This document shows, one piece after another, positions 12,097 to 19,844 of a DNA stretch of 19,844 bases. Numbering within the stretch: position 1 is the first letter of the stretch; every line of letters starts with the position of its first letter. The DNA is from Chloroflexota bacterium. GTDB lineage: Bacteria > Chloroflexota > Anaerolineae > Caldilineales > Caldilineaceae. Location of the stretch: positions 1 to 19,844 of the forward strand of contig QEUW01000108.1 in assembly GCA_003577005.1 (NCBI GenBank), written 5' to 3'. Position numbers and translations under genes: made by a program. The notes under the pieces are model-generated. The model searched no databases, was not told the origin of the DNA, and worked only from the letters and a program-made list of their open reading frames with translations.

Positions 12097-14826
12097 TTAG
12101 GGTAGCACACCCAGTTGGCGGGCCACAGCGATGGCCTGGGTGCGGCTGGTCGCGCCCAGCTTGCCAAAGATGTTTGTGATATGACGTTTGACTGTACCGA
12201 CTTCGATGAACAATTGAGCGCCGATTTCGCGATTCGAGTGACCCGCAGCGACCAGCGCCAGCACCTCGAGTTCACGGTCGCTGAGCGGCTCGACCAGGGA
12301 AGTCCGGCGGGGGAAAGCCATGGCGGCCGCGGCGCCATCGTTCTGCGGGCGAGGGAAGGCCGCGAGCAGCCGTTGGGCGTACTCGGCTGCACCAGCCTGC
12401 TGAACAAACGTTTGTAACAACTCCGCTACAGCAGGCCCACCATCGACAAAGCTCCGTATGAAGCGGCCCGGTTCAGCCAGGTGAAGGGCTGTACGCAAAG
12501 CCGCCAGCGCACTGGCGAGATCACCTTGTCGCCAATGCACCTGAGACTGCAACAGCAAAAACTTTAGCTGTTCCGCCAGCGTAGGCTGCAATGCGGACTG
12601 CTTTTGATGATGAGCCAGCCAATGGGCGGCCCCATCGGGGTCATGCTGCGCCAGGGCGAGGCGCGCCCGGGCCAGGCTGATGGCCGGATGAGCAGCGGGC
12701 GGCTGGTCGGCCAGCCGGCGAGCGGCATCCTGCAACCGCCCCTCGCGGAGCCAGAGTTCGAGTTGCGCATGGTTAACCATTGCCGCCAACCGCTGGGCAG
12801 CGTTCATCAGCGTCCTCTGTTTCTCGGCGCTGCGCCGGCTTTCCACCGCAACCGAGCGCGCGGCCGCGAGCGCATGGTGGGCTTGTTCAAGCTTTCCCTG
12901 GGCCGCCAGGCTGTTGGCCAGCGCCAGGTAGCCATCCACCAGATGTTTGGCGTGCCCCCACCGCTTGCAGCACTCAACCGCAGCCTCGGCCTGCTGCTCG
13001 GCTGCCGTCAATTGATCCCATTCATAGAGCAGTTGCGCATAGAGGGCGTGCGCTTTGCCCGTCGCCGGATGGCTCTGCCCGCTTGCCCCGCCCCAGCGCT
13101 CTCCGCGCTCAATCGCAAGTTGGAAAATGGCTGCTGCCCGAGGCAGATCGCCCTGCTGGGCATAGACCTCGCCCTGCCCCCCCAACGCCGCCAGGTGGAC
13201 AGTAGGGTTGCTCGCCTGTTGGGTCAAGGCAACCGCCTCAGCAAAGGCGTCGGCTGCCAGCCTTGGTTTCTGTTGTCGCAAATAGGCGTCGCCCAGGCTG
13301 AGCGCAATGACTCCACGCACGAGGCCTTCATTGGCCGGCAGATTGCCCAGGGTGCGTTGGGCAATGGCAATGATCTCTTCCACTGGATCATGCAGGTTGA
13401 TCATGGCCGTGCTGCGCAGGGCATCCAAGTAGCCCTGGAACGTCTTGGGGTCAAAGGGTGCTGTTGTGGCCGGCGACGACGCAGCCAGCGTGTGCTCCGC
13501 CGTCTCGACCCACTGCTTGGTCTGGGCAAACTGAGACCCCAGTAGGGCGATGCCGGCCTGGGCAAAGGCGAGCAGCGGCCGCGTCTGGCTCAGTCCCGGC
13601 GGGAGTGCGCGCAGCCAGCGAGAGAGGCTGGAGGTCTCGTTGCTGAGCGTGAAGCGCAGCACATTGGCCTCGATCCATTGCACTGCCTGATCGTGATCAT
13701 GCGCGGCCAGGGCATGGTCGATCGCCTCGCCAATCAGGCCATTTTGCTCAAACCAGCCAGCCGCACGACGATGCAGTTCGGGAATCTGCTCCGGGTGCAA
13801 TTTGCGCAGCCGGTTGCGCAGCAGGTCAGCAAAGAGATGATGATAGCGATACCAGCGCCGCTCATCGTCGAGCAGAACGAGGAACAAGTTTGCCTGCTCC
13901 AACGCAAACAGCCAGTGCTGGCTCTCCTGCTGGCCGGTGACGGCATCACAGAGCGAAGCGGTCAACCGGTCCAGCAGCGAAGTCTGCAACAGAAACCGCT
14001 GCACCGGTTCGGGTTGCCGGCGCAATACTTCTTCTGTCAGATAATCCAGAATGTACCGGTGGCTGCCGGAAAAGGATTGGACAAAATCGCTGGGGTCGCG
14101 CTGTCCGCGGATGGAGAGCGCCGCCAGTTGCAGACCGGTGATCCAGCCTTCGGTGCGTTGTTCCAGCGCGGCCACATCGGCTGCGCTCAATTCTAGCTCC
14201 ATCACTTGATTCAAAAAAGCAGCGGCCTCCTCCTCGGTAAAACGCAGGTCGTCGGTGCGCACCTCGTTTAGATAGCTGCGCGCCCGCCAGCGCGCCAACG
14301 GCAACGGCGGGTCGGCGCGGCTAATGAGGACCAGATGCGCCTGATGGGACAGATGCTCCACAAAAAAAGTCATGGCGTCGTGTATCGCCGGTGTCGTGAT
14401 AACGTGATAGTCATCCAACACCAGGGCGATGGGCGAGTCGAGCGCGCCGAGGTCATTGAGCAGCAGGGTGAGGATCGCTTTGGCTGAAGGGGGCTGTGGT
14501 GCTGCCAGCAGGGTTAGCGCCGTTTCGCCCAGGCCGGGCCGGCAGGTACGCAAGGCAGCAATCAAATAGGTGAAGAAGCGAGTGAGATCGTTGTCGTCCT
14601 CGTCGAGTGACAACCAGCCATAGGGGCGATCCACCCGCGCCATCCACTCGCAAATGAGGGTGCTCTTGCCATAGCCGGCCGATGCGACGATCAACGTGGC
14701 TGGCCGGCTGAAGGCGCAGTTCAATTGGGTGACCAGGCGCGGCCGCGGGACGCGTTGGGGCCGGCACGGCGGAACGTGCAGCTTGGTTGCCAACAGCGGC
14801 AGCGCGGTTGTTGGATGGTTAAACAT
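12097..14826 (-). CDS. LuxR-family transcriptional regulator of the MalT/STAND ATPase type
   Basis: The 909-aa protein has three parts. The N-terminal STAND ATPase begins with the family opener L-L-A-T-K-L-H-V-P, Walker A A-G-Y-G-K-S-T (50-56) and Walker B A-L-V-L-D-D-Y-H (134-141), followed by D-R-L and E-G-W-I-T-G-L-Q-L-A-A-L-S motifs. The long middle (about 400-800) is TPR/helical repeats that bind the inducer. The C-terminal LuxR HTH (about 845-909) has S-D-R-E-L-E-V-L-A-L-V-A-A-G-H-S-N-R-E-I-G and T-V-K-R-H-I-T-N-I-F-G-K-L. Such proteins activate transcription after ligand and ATP binding. The length matches MalT (about 900 aa). Start ATG 14826 directly precedes the family opener; its Shine-Dalgarno is poor. 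An 8-bp inverted repeat lies just upstream and a terminator follows the stop. The target genes are unknown; the small-protein unit downstream is a candidate. Confidence 0.92.
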   Translation of the reverse strand: MFNHPTTALPLLATKLHVPPCRPQRVPRPRLVTQLNCAFSRPATLIVASAGYGKSTLICEWMARVDRPYGWLSLDEDDNDLTRFFTYLIAALRTCRPGLGETALTLLAAPQPPSAKAILTLLLNDLGALDSPIALVLDDYHVITTPAIHDAMTFFVEHLSHQAHLVLISRADPPLPLARWRARSYLNEVRTDDLRFTEEEAAAFLNQVMELELSAADVAALEQRTEGWITGLQLAALSIRGQRDPSDFVQSFSGSHRYILDYLTEEVLRRQPEPVQRFLLQTSLLDRLTASLCDAVTGQQESQHWLFALEQANLFLVLLDDERRWYRYHHLFADLLRNRLRKLHPEQIPELHRRAAGWFEQNGLIGEAIDHALAAHDHDQAVQWIEANVLRFTLSNETSSLSRWLRALPPGLSQTRPLLAFAQAGIALLGSQFAQTKQWVETAEHTLAASSPATTAPFDPKTFQGYLDALRSTAMINLHDPVEEIIAIAQRTLGNLPANEGLVRGVIALSLGDAYLRQQKPRLAADAFAEAVALTQQASNPTVHLAALGGQGEVYAQQGDLPRAAAIFQLAIERGERWGGASGQSHPATGKAHALYAQLLYEWDQLTAAEQQAEAAVECCKRWGHAKHLVDGYLALANSLAAQGKLEQAHHALAAARSVAVESRRSAEKQRTLMNAAQRLAAMVNHAQLELWLREGRLQDAARRLADQPPAAHPAISLARARLALAQHDPDGAAHWLAHHQKQSALQPTLAEQLKFLLLQSQVHWRQGDLASALAALRTALHLAEPGRFIRSFVDGGPAVAELLQTFVQQAGAAEYAQRLLAAFPRPQNDGAAAAMAFPRRTSLVEPLSDRELEVLALVAAGHSNREIGAQLFIEVGTVKRHITNIFGKLGATSRTQAIAVARQLGVLP

Positions 14827-14832
14827 GTTTGT

Positions 14833-14859
14833 CGTAACTCATTGCTTATGGGAGTTACG
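14833..14859. promoter_or_regulatory. 8-bp inverted repeat in the leader of the MalT/LuxR gene
   Basis: CGTAACTC (14833-14840) and GAGTTACG (14852-14859) are perfect complements separated by 11 nt. The near arm ends 6 bp from the ATG (14826). It may be a regulator-binding dyad or an RNA hairpin masking the ribosome site. Confidence 0.45.
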
Positions 14860-14876
14860 CCATTGGGAGCGCCACG

Positions 14877-14980
14877 CTGGTGCGATGCATCTTTCAGGTG
14901 CGTTGCACCTCACGAATACCCTGGCGGCGCAGGTGCGTTGCACTCTTCGAGTGCAACGCACCTACCCTTTTCAAACAGAT
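14877..14980 (-). repeat. Dispersed palindromic repeat, family 2, copy 2
   Basis: Read on the minus strand it starts CTGTTTGAAAAGGGT (plus 14965-14979 region) and holds a perfect 15-bp hairpin, AGGTGCGTTGCACTC (14931-14945) with GAGTGCAACGCACCT (14949-14963) and a 3-nt loop. Two further GGTGC...GCACC modules follow, ending with ATGCATCGCACCA. It matches the copy at 7887-7968 module by module. It begins about 20 bp after the stop codon of the XRE regulator gene, in the same orientation relative to the upstream gene as copy 1. Confidence 0.75.
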
Positions 14981-15001
14981 CCTAACGGTGTAACCTCTGG
15001 C

Positions 15002-15004
15002 TCA
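15002..15004 (-). other. Stop codon of the XRE-NB-ARC-TPR gene; no terminator seen downstream
   Basis: The TGA stop is followed by about 175 bp without a gene. This holds the family 2 repeat and the 8-bp inverted repeat but no hairpin with a T-tract, so read-through into the MalT/LuxR gene is possible. Confidence 0.4.
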
Positions 15005-17569
15005 AACTGCCATAAAAAGTTCTCTGGCAAGCTTCTCTATCGTTTTTGTTCGCGCTTGCCTCTCAACATTGGCAACCTGCTCCGGCGTGAAGCGTCTTTC
15101 CAGTTCGGCGCACAGTTGATTGGCGCGCTCCTTGGTTTCCGCGGCGCCGGCAGGATGGTGTGATACCAACAGCGCTACTGCCAGCGCTTGTTCGGCGTGG
15201 CCGGCCCGCGCCTGCAGATCGGCCAGCCCGATCAACGCATCGAGCGCCAGCGGGGGAGAGTGTGCTTCCAGCGCCGTAACGAGCGCCTGGCGAAAGATGT
15301 GCTCTGCGCTGGCCAGGTCGCCTGCCGCCGCTCTGACCTCGCCCAAATAAGTCAGTGAGCGGGCAATATCCCAACCGGTGACAAACTTATCAAACACATC
15401 CAGGCTCTTGTTGAGATAGGATTCAGCTTCGGCAAGCTTGCCTTGCGCCAGATAGGCCAAGCCCAAATAGCGGTAGGCCGTGCCCATGCCCCAGCGGTCG
15501 CCCACCTGCGAGCAGAGCGTAAGACTTTCCCGCAGGCAAGTCTCCGCCTCCGCATAGTGACCCAGTTTGATCGCGCTAGGGCTGAGAAAATTCAAGCCCA
15601 GCGCGATAGAGCGAGGGTCGGCAACGGCGCGCCATAGGGCCAGATACTCATGCATTTCGGCGTACCCCTCGTCGTAGCGGCCCAATAAACCGGCGGTATA
15701 GCCCAGATTGAAGCCGGCATAGGCCGCAGCCCACCAGTCTTTAGTCTGCTCGGCGCAGGCCAGCGCCTCGCTGCAAAGCGCCTGTGCCCGGTCCAGCTCG
15801 CCGTTTAGATGGGTGATCACACCACGATAGAGCAGCGGATGGGCCAACAGCGATGGATCGTTGAGCGGGCGCAACAAGGCGAGACTTTCGTCAAGCAACG
15901 CCAGCGCCTGGTCGAACCGGCCCCAGCGAAAGTAGAGCAACGCTTGCAGGGAGACGGTCTCGCCCAACGCTCTTTGCTGTTCATGGTCGGCGGGTCTGGC
16001 TCGCAGCGCCTGCACCAGCTGTTCCAGTTGTTCGATGCCCTGGCGCAACCATCCTCCGATTTCATAGAGCCAACCAAGACTTTTGACTGCTTCTCCAAGC
16101 GCCGCAAATTTTTCCCGCTCGATGGCCCAGGCCCAGGCGACCCGTAGGTTGTCGATCTCATCCGTCAACTCGCGGATTGCCTCGCGCTGGCCGGCGCTTT
16201 TCAGGGAGGTTTCTCGATCCCGTAGCTGAGCCAAGTAGTAATCGGCGTGCCGGTCGCGGACGGCTGTGTGCTGCGGGTCGCTGCCCAGATGAGCCAGGGC
16301 ATACTGCCGGATCACCTCGTGGAGATCATACCGCCCTTGCTCCTTATGGCGTATGAGCGACTTGGAGACGAGCGCCAGCAGCACCGGCAGCGTTGCGCCG
16401 GCCACCTGTTCGGCGGCCTCGCGTGTAAAACCACCCTGAAAGACAGCCAGCCGGCAGAGCACACTTCGTTCATTGGCGGCTAACAGGTTCCACGAGTGCT
16501 CAAAGGTCGCCCGCAAACTCCGTTGCCGCTGGGGCAGATCACGCATCGAGGTCGCCAGAAAGTCCAGACTCCGTTCGATCTCCTGAGCGATTTCGCGGCA
16601 GCTCAAAACCGGAACCCAGGCCGCGGCCAGTTCGATCCCCAGCGGCATCCCTTCCACCAGTTGGCAGATCCGCACCACCGCCGGTTGCTCCTCGGCCCGC
16701 AGTGCAAAACCCCGGTGCGCCCGGCGGGCGCTCTGGACGAACAAGGCCACCGCACTGTTTTCATCAGCGCCATCGGTTGAGCCAGTCGGCGGCACGGGCA
16801 ACCCCTCGATTTCAAAGACCCATTCCCCTTGCAGATGCAGCCGCTCGCGCGAGGTGACCAGCAACTTCAGCCCCGGCGCATGTTGCTGCATCTCTGCCAG
16901 CACCGGGCCGGCCTCCAGCAAATGTTCAAAATTGTCCAGCACCAGCAGCAGGCATTTCTGCCGCAGATGGTGCTGGAGTTGCACCTGTGGCTCCGCCGGG
17001 CCGGAAAAAGTGAAGCCCAGCGCATCGGCCACAGCCGGAACGATAAACTGGGCTGAGGTGAGCGAGGCCAGCCCCACAGAATAGACGCCATCTGGGAAGA
17101 GCTTGCTCTGTGTACAGGCGACTTCCAGGGCCAGGCGCGTCTTGCCGATGCCGCCCGGCCCCACCAGGGTGAGCAACCGGCACTGGGGGTCGCGCAGGAG
17201 CCGGGTCAGGGTGGCCAGCTCGGCGTCCCGACCAATCAAGGGGGTAGGTGGAGTGGGCAACTGTACCATCGGCGCGGACGGGCTTGGCCGGGACCGCACG
17301 GGCGCTGGCAGGGGCATTGCGGTCTTCAGCCGTTCGACGCGCTCCACACCGCGGGCCACTTTGACAAAGGTCGGCAGCTCTTCCGGCGGGATTTCCAGGC
17401 ACTGGGCCAGCAATTCGGCTATCTGCCGTGAGGGGCGCCGCTCATCGCTCTCGATCTTGCGCAGGCCGGAGAGCGAGCAGCCTACGCACTGGGCCAACTG
17501 TTCACGGGTCAGGTCAAGGAGCCGGCGTCGCTTGCTCACCCACGCTCCAAATGAAACCTCAGCGTCCAT
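15002..17569 (-). CDS. XRE HTH - NB-ARC ATPase - TPR transcriptional regulator (STAND family)
   Basis: The 855-aa protein begins with a Cro/cI-type HTH (about 7-60: [28 protein letters not shown]). A Pro-rich linker (about 85-110) leads to an AfsR/NB-ARC ATPase with L-I-G-R-D-A-E-L, Walker A G-P-G-G-I-G-K-T (137-144), Walker [11 protein letters not shown] (about 207-216), the T-S-R-E-R-L motif (239-244) and the GLPL-like [12 protein letters not shown]. The C-terminal 400 residues are TPR-like repeats, presumably the sensor. The start is ATG 17569 with GGAGG six bases upstream rather than the GTG two codons earlier. A consensus extended -10 (TGTTATAAT) lies about 46 bp upstream. It is divergent from the HATPase-like gene at 17774 and lies head-to-tail with the MalT/LuxR regulator, 175 bp away. 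The regulon is unknown. Confidence 0.9.
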   Translation of the reverse strand: MDAEVSFGAWVSKRRRLLDLTREQLAQCVGCSLSGLRKIESDERRPSRQIAELLAQCLEIPPEELPTFVKVARGVERVERLKTAMPLPAPVRSRPSPSAPMVQLPTPPTPLIGRDAELATLTRLLRDPQCRLLTLVGPGGIGKTRLALEVACTQSKLFPDGVYSVGLASLTSAQFIVPAVADALGFTFSGPAEPQVQLQHHLRQKCLLLVLDNFEHLLEAGPVLAEMQQHAPGLKLLVTSRERLHLQGEWVFEIEGLPVPPTGSTDGADENSAVALFVQSARRAHRGFALRAEEQPAVVRICQLVEGMPLGIELAAAWVPVLSCREIAQEIERSLDFLATSMRDLPQRQRSLRATFEHSWNLLAANERSVLCRLAVFQGGFTREAAEQVAGATLPVLLALVSKSLIRHKEQGRYDLHEVIRQYALAHLGSDPQHTAVRDRHADYYLAQLRDRETSLKSAGQREAIRELTDEIDNLRVAWAWAIEREKFAALGEAVKSLGWLYEIGGWLRQGIEQLEQLVQALRARPADHEQQRALGETVSLQALLYFRWGRFDQALALLDESLALLRPLNDPSLLAHPLLYRGVITHLNGELDRAQALCSEALACAEQTKDWWAAAYAGFNLGYTAGLLGRYDEGYAEMHEYLALWRAVADPRSIALGLNFLSPSAIKLGHYAEAETCLRESLTLCSQVGDRWGMGTAYRYLGLAYLAQGKLAEAESYLNKSLDVFDKFVTGWDIARSLTYLGEVRAAAGDLASAEHIFRQALVTALEAHSPPLALDALIGLADLQARAGHAEQALAVALLVSHHPAGAAETKERANQLCAELERRFTPEQVANVERQARTKTIEKLARELFMAV

Positions 17570-17614
17570 CCTCACCCTCCTCGCTTCGGATGAAGCATAC
17601 CACTTACCTCTTCA

Positions 17615-17623
17615 ATTATAACA
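17615..17623 (-). promoter_or_regulatory. Extended -10 promoter of the XRE-NB-ARC-TPR gene
   Basis: On the minus strand TGTTATAAT is a perfect extended -10 (TATAAT at plus 17615-17620, TG at plus 17622-17623). No good -35 is present, as is common for extended -10 promoters. The small dyad ACACA-gtt-TGTGT (plus 17621-17633) touches it and could be an autoregulatory site. The predicted leader is about 40 nt. Confidence 0.6.
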
Positions 17624-17773
17624 CAGTTTGTGTCACTTCAGGTAACACCTTGCGGGGCGCCCTCTGGGACAGCAGGCGCCACCATAGCAAACTAGTTGTG
17701 TGGTTTACTTGGTTCAAGGCGGGCAGCCAGAGCAAGCGCCTTGTACACAGAGACAGAGTGAGAAGGGCAGAGG

Positions 17774-18253
17774 ATGACCGCACACGATGCTACACCGCCC
17801 AATCAGACCGGTCACGACGATACCTGGCAGACGCTCATCGAATTCTCGCTGCCGGGAGAACCGGGCAACGAGCGCCTGGCGGAGGAGCGGGTCGCCGAGG
17901 CGGTGCAAAGGCTGAATTGTCCGCCGGCGCTCATGCGGCGGCTCAGGCTCACCGTGGTCAAGGCCGCACAGGATGTGATGGAGCGCGGTCGCTTGAGCGG
18001 ATCGACGACGGTGCTCCGCATTCGGGTGCTGATTCCAGACCAGGATGGGGCGACGGTGGAAAGCGGTCAAGCCGGCAACGAGGTGGCTGAACAGATGGCG
18101 CAACCGGCTAGCCGGCCAGCCGCCCGCGGTTGGGGTCTCTTTTTGATTCAAAAGCAGGAGGATGATGCACATACAGTTGCGGGGGAGTCGCGTTTCTTGA
18201 TCGAGTTGTTTCTATACCAGGAGCGAAAGCTCGCTCGAAAATCTCGAAAATAG
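17774..18253 (+). CDS. Degenerate anti-sigma/RsbW-like HATPase-fold protein
   Basis: The 159-aa protein follows the outline of small serine-kinase anti-sigma factors: an opening strand I-E-F-S-L-P-G-E-P-G-N-E-R, a helix, then L-R-R-L-R-L-T-V-V-K-A-A-Q-D-V-M-E-R-G (about 55-72), where the ATP-binding N-box (E-A-x-x-N-A-x-x-H-G) should be, a strand T-V-L-R-I-R-V-L-I, and A-R-G-W-G-L-F-L-I-Q-K-Q-E-D-D (about 117-131), the counterpart of the G-R-G-L-x-L-I motif. The conserved Glu/Asn of the N-box are replaced by Lys/Gln/Asp, so ATP binding or kinase activity is doubtful; it may act by protein contact only. The basic tail R-K-L-A-R-K-S-R-K is unusual. The start ATG 17774 has AAGGGCAGAGG upstream. 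It is divergent from the XRE-NB-ARC-TPR gene with a shared 204-bp promoter region. No partner sigma or STAS gene is visible. The family assignment is by pattern and moderate. Confidence 0.6.
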   Translation: MTAHDATPPNQTGHDDTWQTLIEFSLPGEPGNERLAEERVAEAVQRLNCPPALMRRLRLTVVKAAQDVMERGRLSGSTTVLRIRVLIPDQDGATVESGQAGNEVAEQMAQPASRPAARGWGLFLIQKQEDDAHTVAGESRFLIELFLYQERKLARKSRK

Positions 18254-18281
18254 AGACTCGATTGATCCTGCCATAGGGTGA

Positions 18282-18304
18282 GGATGCATCAGCAAACTGC
18301 ATCC
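18282..18304. promoter_or_regulatory. Hairpin just before the ribosome site of the hydrolase gene
   Basis: GGATGCA (18282-18288) and TGCATCC (18298-18304) pair around a 9-nt loop, ending a few bases before AGAGAGG and ATG 18318. There is no T-tract. It could influence translation or mark the 3' end of the preceding gene. Confidence 0.35.
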
Positions 18305-18317
18305 AAGAGAGGTTTAC

Positions 18318-19298
18318 ATGACAACGCAAATTCAGCCTTCACTCGTTATGCGTGGGTTTTGGTGGCGGCTCGGATCCCTTTTCAGCGGAGGGCTTGTGTT
18401 GGTGCTGGTGTTTGGCCTAGTACTATGGTTTGCAGGGCGATCAGCCACGTCCAACTTGGTGAAACAATATCCGGCCCCCGGCCAATTAACCGATGTGGGC
18501 GGGTACAAGCTGTATCTGAGCTGTGCGGGTCAGGGCACGCCAACGGTCGTGATGGAGGCCGGGATCAATGACTTTTCTCTGTTTTGGGCAAGAGTGCAGC
18601 CAGAGGTGGCCAGGTTCGCACGTGTCTGCACCTACGACCGCGCCGGTTTTGGCTGGAGTGAACCTGGCCCCAATCCACGCACGAGCAGGCTCATGGTGCA
18701 GGAACTGCACACGCTGCTGGTCAATGCGACAGTAGAGAAGCCATACATCCTGGTCGGGCATTCCTTTGGCGGCGCGCTGGTGCGTCTGTTTGCCCACGCT
18801 TACCCGGACGAAGTAGCCGGGATGGTGCTGGTGGATGCCGCGCATGAAGAACTGTTTCGGCGCATACCAGCATGGTCCAAAGCGGTTGAACAAGGCGTCA
18901 GACAATTTCGTGCGTTGGCGCCTTTGCAATCGCTTGGCCTGATGGCGCTGTGGCCAACAACGATTCCAAATCGGGGCTTGCCGGACAGCGTGCTCGCTCA
19001 CTATCGAGCAATTGTTGCCACAACCGGGTATTTCGAGACAGCCAGCGCAGAAACAGAATCATTTGAAAAGAACCTGGCCGAGATAGCCGCGGCCCACATC
19101 AACAGCTTGGGGAATCTGCCGCTCATCGTGCTCAGCAGGGGCTACTGGGAGCCGCTGCCCGGTCTCTCCGAGGCCGAAAATCAACGGGCCTGGCAGGAGT
19201 GGCAGGCCATGCAGTCTGAACTGGCCGCGCTTTCAGCGAACAGTGATCCAGCGTATGGTACAGGCGACTCGCTATGGTCAGGATCCGCCGGTGGCTGA
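18318..19298 (+). CDS. Membrane-anchored alpha/beta hydrolase with damaged C-terminus
   Basis: The 326-aa protein has an N-terminal TM helix (about 20-40) and then an alpha/beta-hydrolase domain: G-G-Y-K-L-Y-L-S-C-A-G-Q-G-T-P-T-V-V-M-E-A-G, Y-D-R-A-G-F-G-W-S and the nucleophile elbow V-G-H-S-F-G-G (Ser149). It follows this lineage up to the helix A-M-Q-S-E-L-A-A-L-S (about 297-306). There, relatives continue with a strand, the catalytic His (typically S-G-H-x-I-Q) and a last helix. Instead the frame ends after 20 unrelated residues. The neighbouring frame from 19243 reads V-I-Q-R-M-V-Q-A-T-R-Y-G-Q-D-P-P and stops at 19305, which looks like the missing last helix. A small deletion that removed the His segment and shifted frame explains both. 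The protein is therefore probably inactive, a recent pseudogene, unless the assembly is wrong here. Shine-Dalgarno AGAGAGG precedes ATG 18318. Confidence 0.8.
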   Translation: MTTQIQPSLVMRGFWWRLGSLFSGGLVLVLVFGLVLWFAGRSATSNLVKQYPAPGQLTDVGGYKLYLSCAGQGTPTVVMEAGINDFSLFWARVQPEVARFARVCTYDRAGFGWSEPGPNPRTSRLMVQELHTLLVNATVEKPYILVGHSFGGALVRLFAHAYPDEVAGMVLVDAAHEELFRRIPAWSKAVEQGVRQFRALAPLQSLGLMALWPTTIPNRGLPDSVLAHYRAIVATTGYFETASAETESFEKNLAEIAAAHINSLGNLPLIVLSRGYWEPLPGLSEAENQRAWQEWQAMQSELAALSANSDPAYGTGDSLWSGSAGG

Positions 19299-19322
19299 GA
19301 GATAGCCTGTTCCATCGCTATG

Positions 19323-19362
19323 AATAACGGCAATATCATGGTGAGGATAAACGTTATTTTTT
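19323..19362 (+). terminator. Weak terminator-like hairpin after the hydrolase gene
   Basis: AATAACG (19323-19329) pairs with CGTTATT (19352-19358) and runs into T residues up to 19362. The stem is AT-rich and the loop is long (22 nt), so efficiency is doubtful. It ends about 25 bp before the next start codon. Confidence 0.35.
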
Positions 19363-19386
19363 CATGACGAATAAGGAGATTTTTCA

Positions 19387-19844
19387 ATGTTTTCACACAA
19401 GAAGGTGCTTTTTGCTGTCGTTGCCCTGCTCTTGATGTCACTGGCGCTCAGTGCCTGTGGGGCGGTGAGCGCCTCGCGGGTGGTCGAGGAGGCGCAGATT
19501 CCCCAGGTGACGATCAAGACGACCGACTTTGCCTTCGACGCACCGGCGCAGATCGAAGCAGGTCTGGTCAGCATCACCATTGTCAACGAGGGCGAGGAGC
19601 CGCACCACGTCCAACTGGCTCGTCTCAACGATGGCGTGACGTTGGAACAGTTCCAGGCGGCGTTGCAACAGGGGCCGGACGCAGCGGCGCCGTTGCTCAC
19701 CTGGGCGGGCGGCCCGGGCATCGTCGATTCCGGCAGCGAACAGATGGTGACGGTGCAACTGGACACCGGCCAGTATGTGCTGCTCTGTTTTGTGCCTGAC
19801 CACAATGGCGCGCCACACATTGCACTCGGAATGGTGGCCGGGAT
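19387..19844 (+). CDS. Cupredoxin-like lipoprotein, partial (right edge)
   Basis: At least 152 aa are present; the frame is open at the window end. A signal peptide with lipobox L-A-L-S-A-C (Cys24) predicts export and lipid anchoring. The rest (about 38 onward) is a beta-sandwich of the plastocyanin/azurin-like type: V-T-I-K-T-T-D-F-A-F, A-G-L-V-S-I-T-I-V-N-E-G-E-E-P-H-H-V-Q-L (His73/74) and Y-V-L-L-C-F-V-P-D-H-N-G-A-P-H-I-A-L-G-M (Cys134, His139, His144, Met149). Cys-x4-His matches the blue-copper loop, with the second His and the Met placed later than in azurin. Copper binding and electron transfer are plausible but not certain, since many family members with the 'PHxxxGM' ending lack copper. 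Start ATG 19387 is fixed by AAGGAGA about 8 bp upstream. It stands alone downstream of the damaged hydrolase gene. Confidence 0.85.
   Translation, partial: MFSHKKVLFAVVALLLMSLALSACGAVSASRVVEEAQIPQVTIKTTDFAFDAPAQIEAGLVSITIVNEGEEPHHVQLARLNDGVTLEQFQAALQQGPDAAAPLLTWAGGPGIVDSGSEQMVTVQLDTGQYVLLCFVPDHNGAPHIALGMVAG

Noticed and set aside
12604..13545. 313-aa plus-strand reading frame inside the MalT/LuxR gene
   Set aside because: It is antisense to the TPR region of a well-supported gene, has no recognisable domain and no ribosome site; an ordinary GC-rich shadow.
17634..17773. Promoter for the HATPase-like gene at 17774
   Set aside because: I could not find a convincing -35/-10 pair on the plus strand; only AT-rich patches are present.

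Overview
The window is GC-rich (about 60% by eye), densely coded and bacterial. Several features suggest Chloroflexota, probably of the Anaerolineae/Caldilineales/Ardenticatenia type: a 909-aa MalT/LuxR STAND regulator, an XRE-NB-ARC-TPR regulator, a small conserved protein ending in a 'DQAALHG...VNR' pattern, lipoproteins with cupredoxin-like domains, and an NXR/type II DMSO-reductase Fe-S subunit. The assignment rests on gene content and remembered family resemblance only; there is no rRNA or tRNA in the window.

Layout. (1) Positions 1-428, minus strand: a hicB-hicA toxin-antitoxin pair, with hicA running off the left edge. (2) 474-4790, plus strand: a respiratory molybdoenzyme accessory cluster. 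It holds a nitrite oxidoreductase/nitrate reductase-type beta (4x Fe-S) subunit, a TorD/NarJ-type chaperone, a membrane-anchored haem-b gamma subunit of the ethylbenzene-dehydrogenase family, and an unknown polytopic membrane protein. No catalytic molybdopterin (alpha) subunit is present. Short palindromic repeats flank the chaperone-gamma pair. (3) 4934-7882, plus strand: a tight three-gene unit of FAD oxidoreductase, hemerythrin and a second FAD oxidoreductase. (4) 8010-12072, minus strand: an alpha/beta hydrolase, an acyltransferase-3 and a six-TM protein, preceded upstream by two small proteins and a lipoprotein. (5) 12097-17569, minus strand: two large STAND-type signalling regulators (MalT/LuxR and XRE-NB-ARC-TPR). 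(6) 17774 to the right edge, plus strand: a degenerate anti-sigma/HATPase-like protein divergent from the XRE regulator, an alpha/beta hydrolase whose C-terminus looks destroyed by a small deletion, and a cupredoxin-like lipoprotein cut by the right edge.

How the genes may work together. Region 2 would make, fold and membrane-anchor the electron-transfer part of a periplasmic-facing type II DMSO-reductase-family enzyme, but needs an alpha subunit from elsewhere. Region 3 pairs two oxygen-consuming amine/amino-acid oxidase-like flavoproteins with an O2-binding or O2/NO-sensing di-iron protein. Regions 5 and 6 form a regulatory block in which STAND ATPases probably respond to unknown ligands. 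Two families of short dispersed palindromic repeats sit in the intergenic spaces. I see no CRISPR array, insertion sequence, prophage or RNA gene. No gap between genes exceeds about 210 bp.
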